Assembly (NCBI GenBank): GCA_964486625.1
Contig: CAZANW010000086.1
Location: forward strand, 1-6,543
Length of the DNA stretch: 6,543 nt
Source of the DNA: JAWCQZ01 sp964486625
GTDB lineage: Archaea; Halobacteriota; Syntropharchaeia; JACQPP01
Direction of reading: 5' to 3'
In this document: in pieces, positions 1 to 5,598 of the stretch
Layout of the letters: each line of letters opens with the position of its first letter
Numbering within the stretch: position 1 is the first letter of the stretch
Notes under the pieces: model-generated
What the model was told of the DNA's origin: nothing
The model's database searches: none
The model's input: only the letters and a program-made list of their open reading frames with translations
Translations under genes and position numbers: made by a program

Positions 1-40
1 GCGATTCATCCGCCGGGCTGAAGCCCGGGGCGTTCTCGCC
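1..40 (-). mobile_element. Orphan IS200/IS605-type right end (reRNA-like 3' hairpins)
   Basis: Read on the minus strand, this holds a 4-bp hairpin GGCG-AGAA-CGCC (40-29), directly followed by a 6-bp hairpin CCGGGC-TTCA-GCCCGG (28-13), then the tail CGGATGAATCGC (12-1). The order 'GAGAA', GC-rich hairpin with a TTCA or TTTA loop, then GATGAATCGC matches my memory of the right ends of IS200/IS605-family elements in archaea and bacteria. There the end doubles as the 3' part of the TnpB guide RNA. If so, the element body should lie to the right of this end. However, the promoter and start of the permease gene begin within about 50 bases and no tnpB is present, so it would be a truncated remnant or a stand-alone end. 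The guide segment would lie just left of position 1, outside the window. A simple transcript-end hairpin of an upstream gene is the alternative. Confidence 0.5.
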
Positions 41-91
41 GCCCGCCCTGTAAAAGGGTCGCTCGGGCCCCTCCGGGACATCGCGACGGAC

Positions 92-99
92 GATTTATG
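92..99 (+). promoter_or_regulatory. TATA-like box for the permease pair
   Basis: GATTTATG stands out as AT-rich in a GC-rich stretch. Its centre lies about 24 bases before the GTG start at 120, close to the usual archaeal distance between TATA box and transcription start (about 26-27). This suggests that the message starts at or just before the start codon, making it leaderless. No Shine-Dalgarno sequence is evident before 120, which fits that reading. Confidence 0.5.
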
Positions 100-119
100 G
101 CCCGGGCCGGATATGAAGC

Positions 120-1709
120 GTGGCCCATCCGGTCCTCACCATCGCCAAGGGCGAGGTCCTCCGCTCCCGCAACCGCTTCCGCCCCCGGAACATTCTGGTG
201 GCCGTCGCCCTCTCCGCCCTGCTGGCGGTCCCGGCCTCGGTCCGCCCCACGGCGGAACTCTACACCCTCTCGGTGGAGGGGAGCCCCGACTTGGCCGCCG
301 CAGCGGCGCGGGATGGCCGATTCCTTCTCGTCCCGGGCCCCGCAGACGTGACTGTTCGGGGCGACCAGACTTCGCGTGCGCCCACCGACAAGGGGGAGGC
401 CGCCCTCCAGGCGCTCGCCCAGGCGGCCCGGGCCCACAAGATTGCCGCCCTGCGGGCCACCGGCGACCCGCGCGCCTTCCCGGTGGAGGTGGAGGTCCAC
501 TTCCTGGAGCGCGCGGGCCCCTCCCTTCTGGGCGGCGGTACCGCCCCGACCCCCGAACCCTCGGCGCTCCCCACCCTCCCGCCCCGGTTCCAGGCGGGTT
601 CCGCCCCGAGCCTCCTGCCTCCGGCGAAGTTCGTCGCGACCCCCGCCGAACTGCAACCGCCGCTCCCCTTCGGGGCGATGCTCCTCTCCTTCCTCTTCCT
701 CTTCCCCGGCTACTTCGCGGCGCAACTCGGCTCCTCGGCGGTCTTCGCCGAGAAGGTGCGGAGGCAGGGGGAGCCCCTCTTCGTCGCCCCGCTGCGGCCG
801 GGCCACTGGATGGCCGGGAAACTGCTCCCGCTCGGCCTGGCGGCGGCCGGATTGATGGCGGTGGAGTCGGCGGGGCTCTTCCGCTCCCCCGGAGCGCTCC
901 CCGCCTTCGGCCTCGTCCTGCCGCTGCTTGCCTTCCTCCTCGCCGCGTCGCTGCTGGCGGGGGCCCTCGCCCGGAGCCACCCGGAACTGACGGGGCTCAC
1001 GCTCCTGCTCACGGTGGCGGGCTCGGTCCTCCTCCTGGTCCCCACGCTTTTCCTCGACGTCAGCCCCGTGGCCGCGGCGAGCCCCTTCTCGCCGGTGGTC
1101 CGGCTCCTGGAGGGGACCCCGCCCTCGACCGCGGAGGCCCTCGCCCCGCTCCTCCTCCTCGGCGCCCTCACCGCCAGCCTGCTGCTCCTGGCGCGTCCCC
1201 TGCTGGAGCCGGAGCTCTTCTTCTCGCGCCTCGAGCCCTCGAAACGGCTCGGGGAGGCACTGCGGCGCTGCCTCGGAAGCGGGAGCGCGGCCCGGTTCGC
1301 GGCGGTCGGGCTCCTCCTCGCCCCCCCGGCGTTCTGGCCCTTCCTCGGGTTCGGGCCGCTGCTCGCGGTGGCGCCCCCCCTCCTCTTCGCGGCCCTCCTC
1401 CTGGTGGAGGCCGCCAAGGGAGCCCCGGTGGTCGCCTCGGGCTCCCGGGGGCTCGCTGCGTGCCTCCGCGGTGCGGCCGCTGGCCTCGGGCTCGGGTCGG
1501 GTGCGGCCCTCCTCGCCCTCCCCCTCGCGCCCGGAGGGTTCCTGCTCGCGCTTCCCGTGCTCCACGGAGCGACCGGCGGGCTGCTGGGCCTGGGGCTCGG
1601 GGCCCTCGGGAGGAGGGGGCTCCTCCCCCTGGCCCTCGCCTCCGCGGGACTCCAGTGGGCGGTGGCGCAGGCGGTGCTGGGGGCCGTCCGGGGAGGGCTC
1701 GGTGTCTAA
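120..1709 (+). CDS. ABC-2 type permease fused to a degenerate PrsW-like membrane domain
   Basis: This 529-residue membrane protein is probably a permease subunit of an ABC-2 (export-type) transporter. An in-frame TGA at 114-116 makes the GTG at 120 the first possible start. The N-terminus is short and basic, followed by a membrane helix (about 25-41) and a soluble, probably extracytoplasmic segment (42-182) with a Pro/Ala-rich stretch (136-182). Five or so hydrophobic helices follow between 184 and 361. An ABC-2 signature lies at 211-234 (EKVRRQGE, then APLRPGHWMAGK). The C-terminal half (391-529) has further helices and short matches to PrsW (M82) intramembrane proteases: VEAAKGAPV at 429-437 resembles the E-E-x-x-K motif, RGAAAGLGLG at 450-459 resembles the next helix, and LHGATGGLLG at 481-490 resembles the His motif. 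The second Glu and the later Glu are missing, so protease activity is doubtful. The stop overlaps the start of the second permease by 8 bases, so the two are probably cotranscribed and translationally coupled. The ABC-2 assignment is fairly sure. The PrsW relation is an inference. Confidence 0.8.
   Translation: MAHPVLTIAKGEVLRSRNRFRPRNILVAVALSALLAVPASVRPTAELYTLSVEGSPDLAAAAARDGRFLLVPGPADVTVRGDQTSRAPTDKGEAALQALAQAARAHKIAALRATGDPRAFPVEVEVHFLERAGPSLLGGGTAPTPEPSALPTLPPRFQAGSAPSLLPPAKFVATPAELQPPLPFGAMLLSFLFLFPGYFAAQLGSSAVFAEKVRRQGEPLFVAPLRPGHWMAGKLLPLGLAAAGLMAVESAGLFRSPGALPAFGLVLPLLAFLLAASLLAGALARSHPELTGLTLLLTVAGSVLLLVPTLFLDVSPVAAASPFSPVVRLLEGTPPSTAEALAPLLLLGALTASLLLLARPLLEPELFFSRLEPSKRLGEALRRCLGSGSAARFAAVGLLLAPPAFWPFLGFGPLLAVAPPLLFAALLLVEAAKGAPVVASGSRGLAACLRGAAAGLGLGSGAALLALPLAPGGFLLALPVLHGATGGLLGLGLGALGRRGLLPLALASAGLQWAVAQAVLGAVRGGLGV
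1692..1697 (+). promoter_or_regulatory. Shine-Dalgarno sequence of the second permease
   Basis: GGAGGG ends four bases before the GTG at 1702, inside the 3' end of the preceding gene. It complements the archaeal 16S rRNA tail and supports the overlapping start at 1702 over the internal ATG at 1747. Confidence 0.55.
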
Positions 1710-2835
1710 AGGAGCGACTTCCGGCACGGCGAGCGCGTCGTCGGGCATGCCGTCCTCGGCAGCGCCTGTGGTCCGGCGGACGATTTTCCGCGTCTGGAGC
1801 GTCGCGAAGCGGGAGCTGCGCGCCATGGCCTCGGAGCGCTCCTTCCTCCTGGGGACGGGGCTCCAGTTGTTCGTCGCGCTCTTCTCCTCGCTGCTGGCGG
1901 TGGGGCTCCTCTCCCTCTACTCCCCGGCGGGGCTGGAGGCGGCGAGGCTCCAGCCCCGGCTCGCGCTGGTCACCGACGACCCCGGCCTCGCGGACCTGGT
2001 CCGGGCCGAGGTCAAGCAGGTCTTCCCCTACTCCTCGGAGGAGGCGGCCCGGGAGGCCTTCGCCGCCCGGCAGGTGGACGGAGTCCTCGCGGCCTCCTTG
2101 AACCCCGAGGGCGGTTCGGAGCGTCTCCCGGTCCGCCTGCGCCTGATTCTCGCCCGGAACGAGGTGACGGGCCCGCTGCTGCTCACCCGCCTGAAGCCGG
2201 CGCTGGAAAGATTCGAGGACGCGACCCGGCGTGCGGCAGCCCCCGGCCTCCCCGACCCGCTCGTCCCCCGCGCGCCCGCCACGGGAGCGGCGGCCACCTT
2301 CGAACTCGCCTACGGGCTGCTGGTCCCGCTGCTGCTCTTCCTGCCCGGGGTCCTCGCGGGCGCCCTCCTCGTCGACCTCCTCGCCCGGGAGTGGGAGGAG
2401 GGGACCCTCGACCTGCTCCGGGCCGCGCCGGTGGGGCCCGCGACCATCGTGGGCGGGAAACTGCTCGCTGCGACCCTGCTGGTGGTCCCCCAGGCCGCGG
2501 CGTGGCTCGGGCTGCTCGCCCTGAACGACGTCCCGGTGGCCCAGCCCGCGCGGCTCCTCCTCCTCGCCACGGCGGTGGCGGCGGCATTTTGCGGCGTGGG
2601 GGCGGCCCTCGCGCTCCTGTTCAGGGACCGCGCGCTGGTCCAGGTCCTCTACTCTCTCGCGCTCATGTCGCTCCTCCTCGCCCTTTTTTCCGCCCCCGGG
2701 GGCCCGGCGAACTCGGCGGCGCGGCTGGCGGCGGGGATGGAGGCGCCCGACCTCGCGGCGGTGGCGGCGGCCGGCCTCGGGGTGGCGGCGCTCCTCGGGG
2801 GATTGAAGGCGGCGGAGCGGAGGCTGTGGGGTTAA
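1702..2835 (+). CDS. ABC-2 type transporter permease (NatB-like)
   Basis: A 377-residue integral membrane protein, probably the second permease of an ABC-2 exporter. After a basic N-terminus (KREL at 36-39) there is one helix (about 48-73), then a soluble domain (about 74-198) likely outside the membrane. Roughly five or six helices follow between 201 and the end. The ABC-2 hallmark is clear at 229-253: REWEEGTLDLLRAAPVG, then IVGGK. This is the 'E-x-G-T-L ... P-V ... G-K' pattern of NatB and related permeases. The start is set by a Shine-Dalgarno sequence at 1692-1697 and the 8-base overlap with the upstream gene. An ATG at 1747 (residue 16) is an alternative that would remove a Ser/Ala-rich leader. 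The pairing suggests a heterodimeric channel, but no ATPase gene is in view and the substrate cannot be told from sequence. T runs near the 3' end (2683-2688) lie within the gene. Confidence 0.85.
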   Translation: MSKGATSGTASASSGMPSSAAPVVRRTIFRVWSVAKRELRAMASERSFLLGTGLQLFVALFSSLLAVGLLSLYSPAGLEAARLQPRLALVTDDPGLADLVRAEVKQVFPYSSEEAAREAFAARQVDGVLAASLNPEGGSERLPVRLRLILARNEVTGPLLLTRLKPALERFEDATRRAAAPGLPDPLVPRAPATGAAATFELAYGLLVPLLLFLPGVLAGALLVDLLAREWEEGTLDLLRAAPVGPATIVGGKLLAATLLVVPQAAAWLGLLALNDVPVAQPARLLLLATAVAAAFCGVGAALALLFRDRALVQVLYSLALMSLLLALFSAPGGPANSAARLAAGMEAPDLAAVAAAGLGVAALLGGLKAAERRLWG

Positions 2836-2839
2836 AAAC
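2832..2839 (+). promoter_or_regulatory. TATA-like box upstream of pantoate kinase
   Basis: TTAAAAAC overlaps the stop codon of the upstream permease gene and is the most AT-rich stretch in the neighbourhood. Its centre is about 27-28 bases before an A at 2863, which is also the first base of an in-frame ATG. This suggests pantoate kinase can be transcribed on its own rather than only by readthrough from the permeases. It also raises the possibility of a leaderless start at 2863. Confidence 0.45.
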
Positions 2840-2919
2840 AGGCAGGGGGCCTCGGGCTCTGAATGGCCGAGGGTGAACGGCGGCGGGGCCCGCGACCGTC
2901 CAGAGGCCCGCCCCAAGCA

Positions 2920-3837
2920 ATGAAACCCGCCGCGGCGACAGCCCCCCTCCACATCACCGGTTTTTTTGAACCCGTTTTCCACCGCGACTGGCGCCGGACC
3001 GGCTCCCGGGGGGCGGGACTCGCGCTGCTGCCGGGTGTCGAAACGACGGTCCGCCCCGCGCAACACACTCGCATCCTCCTGGACGGGAAGCCCTCCCGCG
3101 CCCCCACCACCCGCCGGGTCGTTGAACTCCTGGCCCCTTCCCGGCCCCCGACCCCCGCGTTCCGAAACGAAACGGGGGCGGGTCGGGGGCCCCGGCCGGT
3201 CGAGGTCCGGAGCCGCCACCCCGCCCCCGTCGGGGCGGGCCTCGGGACCTCGGGGGCGGGGGCGCTCTCCACGGCCTTCGCCCTCGACCGCGCGCTCCGT
3301 TTGGGCCACCCGCCCGCCGCGCTCGTTGCGGCCGCCCACCGGGCCGAGGTCGAGATGCGGACCGGCCTGGGGACCGTCGCGGGCATCGCGGCGGGAGGGC
3401 TCGCCCTGCGGGTGGAGCCCGGGCTCGCCCCCGGGGCGGTCCGCCCCCACCCCGTCCGGGCGCGCATCGCCTGGGTCTCCCTCGGCCGCCTCCCGACCCC
3501 CTCCATCCTCTCCGACCCCGCCTGGACCCGGGCCCTCCAGCGCGAGGGGCGCAGGGCCCTGCGGGGCCTCCTGCGGCGCCCCACCCTCGAGTGTTTTTTC
3601 GAGCTGTCGCGCAACTTCGCCCTCGACACCGGGCTGGCCGAGGGGAGGCTCCTTGACGGGCTCGAAGCGGTGGGGGCCGCGGGGGGCTCTGGCTCCGTGG
3701 CGATGCTGGGGCGGACCCTCTTCGCCCTCTCCACCCCCGCGGTGCGCCGGGCGCTGGCCGAGTTCGGCGAGGTCCGCGAATCCCGCGTCGCCCCTGCTCA
3801 GAACAGCCGCCGCCCCCTCGGGAAGCAGAGGGCGTAG
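2920..3837 (+). CDS. Pantoate kinase (archaeal CoA biosynthesis, GHMP family)
   Basis: Phosphorylates pantoate with ATP to 4-phosphopantoate. Phosphopantothenate synthetase then adds beta-alanine, which is the archaeal alternative to bacterial PanC and CoaA. From the ATG at 2920 the protein has 305 residues, a normal length. Family marks are HITGFFEP at 11-18, TGSRGAGL at 27-34, the glycine-rich GHMP ATP-binding motif PVGAGLGTSGAGAL at 103-116, AHRAEVEMRTGLGTVAG at 139-155, and the C-terminal motif SGSVAMLGRTLFAL at 257-270. The start at 2920 leaves the usual short lead before HITGFFEP. An in-frame ATG at 2863 would add 19 Arg/Pro-rich residues and sits at ideal leaderless spacing from a TATA-like box, so it cannot be excluded. 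The 3' end overlaps the convergent Cas4-like gene by 40 bases. The partner phosphopantothenate synthetase is not next to it. Confidence 0.9.
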   Translation: MKPAAATAPLHITGFFEPVFHRDWRRTGSRGAGLALLPGVETTVRPAQHTRILLDGKPSRAPTTRRVVELLAPSRPPTPAFRNETGAGRGPRPVEVRSRHPAPVGAGLGTSGAGALSTAFALDRALRLGHPPAALVAAAHRAEVEMRTGLGTVAGIAAGGLALRVEPGLAPGAVRPHPVRARIAWVSLGRLPTPSILSDPAWTRALQREGRRALRGLLRRPTLECFFELSRNFALDTGLAEGRLLDGLEAVGAAGGSGSVAMLGRTLFALSTPAVRRALAEFGEVRESRVAPAQNSRRPLGKQRA

Positions 3838-4424
3838 AAGTTGCAGGAGCGGCAGGGGGCGCGCCACGGCCTCCCCGGGCGGCGGGGGCCCATTCTGCGG
3901 ATGCGCTCGACCAAGGCGGCGACCAGCCTCCGGTCGTAGGGCGTGATTCGGACCTCGCGGGCCACCGGCTCTCCACCGACATATTCGATGAGGCCCGCCG
4001 CCACCGCTTTCCCCTGGAGCCCCTCCAGGAGCAGCGCGTAGGCCGCCAGGGCCACCCGGTCGCTCCTCCACGCGCCGCTCGACGGCGGCTCCGAGGGGCG
4101 GACCAGGGCCGGCGCCTCGACCCCCTCCCGGAGGAAGGTCTTGTCGGGCTCCCCCCGGAGGCCGAGGCGCGGGGACTCCAGGAGGGGCCGAATCTGGTGG
4201 GCGGGGGCGAGTTCGCTCCCGGGCCGGAGGAGGGCCTCCTCCTTGCGGGCCGCCCGGGCCGGGTCGGTCTTGGGCTCGTACTTCAGCCCCCGCCTCTCGT
4301 AGAAGACGATGCGGGGACAGAGGAGGTAGTGGACCAGGTCGGAAACGCGAACCGGGTCTCGCCCGCTCGGGGGAGCCCTCCCGGCATCTGCGCCCTTGCC
4401 CACGGCGCGGGGTTGCAGAGACAT
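3798..4424 (-). CDS. Cas4-like Fe-S protein with degenerate nuclease site
   Basis: A 208-residue protein of the Cas4/RecB-like PD-(D/E)xK fold. The N-terminal VRVSDLVHYLLCPRIVFYERRG (25-46) is the typical Cas4 opening, with Cys36. The C-terminus has CRSCNFYALC (191-200), giving Cys191, Cys194 and Cys200, so all four ligands of a [4Fe-4S] cluster are present. LGLRGEPD (87-94) matches the motif II strand with Asp94. Where active Cas4 has V-E-x-K, this protein reads PALVRP (105-110). The conserved Q-x-x-x-Y helix reads ALAAY (125-129), so Gln is lost and Tyr kept. It is therefore probably not an active nuclease of the standard type. It starts at the first ATG, 12 bases after the stop of the nucleotidyltransferase gene, with no well-spaced Shine-Dalgarno sequence, so it is likely cotranscribed and coupled. 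No CRISPR array or other cas gene is in view. A DNA-binding or structural role is possible. The family call is sound, but the function is unknown. Confidence 0.75.
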   Translation of the reverse strand: MSLQPRAVGKGADAGRAPPSGRDPVRVSDLVHYLLCPRIVFYERRGLKYEPKTDPARAARKEEALLRPGSELAPAHQIRPLLESPRLGLRGEPDKTFLREGVEAPALVRPSEPPSSGAWRSDRVALAAYALLLEGLQGKAVAAGLIEYVGGEPVAREVRITPYDRRLVAALVERIRRMGPRRPGRPWRAPCRSCNFYALCFPRGRRLF

Positions 4425-4436
4425 GCCCGCGACGGG

Positions 4437-5426
4437 TTATCCCCCCTCCGGGCCGCCCGGGGCTTCCCCGCCCTCCAAGAGGGTCAAGGAGCGAATCCAC
4501 TCCCCCCGGGGCGTGTGGGGCCTGCCCACCACGAGCCGCGTCTCCCTTCTCGGCCCGCGACGTGCGCGTTTCAAAGCGAGGCCGGGTTGCGCCGCGGGCC
4601 CCACCTCCAGCCTCCCCCGGGCCTCAAGGAGCTCCCCGGGCCGGACCTGGTCCACGAAGTCGTGGCGGAAACTCATGACCCGCGGGACGCCGGGGTGGTC
4701 GGTCCGGTAGAGGGTGGGGATGTCGAATGGGCGCTCCACCGAAAGGAGGCGCGCGCGAAGGGTCCGGGTCCCGGCGGGCCTCCCGCGCCACGCCCGGAAG
4801 TCCTGGATTTCGGGCCAGGAGCGGACGTAGAGTAGGTCGAGCCTCCGGCTGCGGAAGACCGCGCGGTTCCCCTTCCGCCCCTCGTGGAGCACGAACTCCT
4901 CCCTCGGCAGGGGCGGGCGCCGCTTCTCGAAGAGCGCGTCCCACTCCCGGTCGGAGAGGGACCGAATCCGGCGCTCCCGGAGGGCCCGGCGGAGGTTCCG
5001 GCGGGCCGCCTCGAATCCGGGCCCGTAGGCCACGAGGTCCAGGTCCGACCCGGGTCCGGCGAGGCCGCAGAGGTGGGAGCCGGTGATTCCCCGGGTCCCC
5101 AGGAGAGCCGCGGCCTTTCGGACCCAGGGGGCGCACCGCTCCACGGAGCCCTCGGTCGGAAGGAGGCGCGCCACCCGGCGGAGCGGGACCCGGTGGAGGT
5201 CGCCGGGCGGCCCCAGATAGCCGGGGTGGTGGCGCCGCAGATAGGGGCGCGCCTCCGGGGCCGGGACTTGGCGGTATCGGATGCCCCCGCGCTCCCGCGC
5301 CCCCCGCAGGTCGGGGGCGTAGCGGAGCAGGCCCGGGAGGACCCGGGCCCCGGCGCGAGGGTAGCCCGCCACCGAGAAGAGGAGCCCCTCCCGCGTCTCC
5401 ACGAAGTCGCGCAACCGCGCCCGCAC
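4437..5426 (-). CDS. Nucleotidyltransferase domain protein (COG1665-like)
   Basis: A 329-residue protein, counted from the GTG at 5426. The N-terminal part starts RLRDFVETREGLLFSVAGY (4-22), followed by LLRYAPD and RYRQV, a pattern I associate with archaeal COG1665 predicted nucleotidyltransferases. The polymerase-beta-type active site is visible: the helix GITGSHLCGLAGPGSDLDL (113-131) with Gly116-Ser117 and metal-binding Asp128 and Asp130. A likely third acidic residue is Asp197 in RRLDLLYV. The C-terminal part (about 233-318), with FDIPTLY, SFRHDFVDQV and ARGRLEVG, looks like a small beta domain, perhaps of OB type. The substrate is unknown. The start at 5426 fits the family and has a purine-rich Shine-Dalgarno sequence (AGGGGGGAG, 5441-5433) six bases ahead. 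An in-frame GTG at 5459 would add 11 residues. It leads a two-gene unit with the Cas4-like gene and is divergent from the surface-protein gene. Confidence 0.75.
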   Translation of the reverse strand: MRARLRDFVETREGLLFSVAGYPRAGARVLPGLLRYAPDLRGARERGGIRYRQVPAPEARPYLRRHHPGYLGPPGDLHRVPLRRVARLLPTEGSVERCAPWVRKAAALLGTRGITGSHLCGLAGPGSDLDLVAYGPGFEAARRNLRRALRERRIRSLSDREWDALFEKRRPPLPREEFVLHEGRKGNRAVFRSRRLDLLYVRSWPEIQDFRAWRGRPAGTRTLRARLLSVERPFDIPTLYRTDHPGVPRVMSFRHDFVDQVRPGELLEARGRLEVGPAAQPGLALKRARRGPRRETRLVVGRPHTPRGEWIRSLTLLEGGEAPGGPEGG

Positions 5427-5432
5427 CGGGTT

Positions 5433-5441
5433 CTCCCCCCT
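5433..5441 (-). promoter_or_regulatory. Shine-Dalgarno-like sequence of the nucleotidyltransferase gene
   Basis: On the minus strand AGGGGGGAG is followed after six bases by the GTG at 5426. It favours this start over the GTG at 5459, which has no comparable purine stretch before it. Confidence 0.4.
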
Positions 5442-5565
5442 CACGATGGAGCCCGCCACCGCGCGGCAGGCTCGCGATGGGGTCGCAAATCAACACATCC
5501 TCCGGAGGCGCCGGGCGGGCCGCTTCGAGGGTTCATGGCGGGTCTCCTCCGATACAACAAAGAAA

Positions 5566-5573
5566 CTATATAT
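5566..5573 (+). promoter_or_regulatory. TATA box of the surface-protein gene
   Basis: CTATATAT is the best TATA box in the window. Its centre lies about 29 bases before the ATG at 5599, so transcription should begin close to that codon. This decides the start. The in-frame GTG at 5575 overlaps the end of the TATA region and would lie upstream of the transcript. Confidence 0.65.
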
Positions 5574-5598
5574 GGTGACGGCCGAGACTTTTTTCCCG

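Larger units (their letters stand above)
5427..5598. promoter_or_regulatory. Divergent intergenic region between nucleotidyltransferase and surface-protein genes
   Basis: About 170 bases separate the two divergent starts. The region holds the AT-rich block 5551-5573 with the TATA box of the plus-strand gene. It also has a 10-bp perfect palindrome CCTCCGGAGG at 5499-5508 that could be an operator or chance in GC-rich DNA. A possible minus-strand short reading frame lies at 5536-5441. The TATATA core reads nearly the same on both strands, so it might serve both directions. A weaker minus-strand AT patch (ATTTG, around 5490-5486) lies about 29 bases before the GTG at 5459. Confidence 0.4.

Noticed and set aside
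6..1826. Long open minus-strand frame of about 600 codons opposite the first permease
   Set aside because: Its translation is a low-complexity mix of Gly, Arg, Glu and Pro with no domain. Long antisense frames are expected in very GC-rich DNA, and the plus strand has clear ABC-2 motifs here.
113..2101. Plus-strand frame starting at ATG 113
   Set aside because: The ATG is close to the TATA-like box, but the product is Pro/Arg/Gly low complexity. The frame starting at GTG 120 gives a proper membrane protein.
2960..2966. T7 run as a terminator, with similar T runs at 2683-2688, 3595-3600 and 5589-5594
   Set aside because: The first three lie inside coding regions and the last between a TATA box and its start codon. 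There is no positional support for termination.
3798..4424. CRISPR-Cas locus suggested by the Cas4-like gene
   Set aside because: No direct repeats with spacers and no cas1, cas2 or effector gene are present. The Cas4-like protein also lacks key catalytic residues.
1168..4500. Very long minus-strand frame of about 1,100 codons
   Set aside because: It runs antisense to the second permease and pantoate kinase and out of frame through the Cas4-like gene. Composition is Gly/Arg/Pro-rich without recognisable motifs, so it is a GC-driven shadow.
5575..5598. GTG 5575 as start of the surface protein
   Set aside because: It overlaps the end of the TATA region, would lie upstream of the predicted transcript, and would put a polar Thr/Glu segment before the signal peptide.
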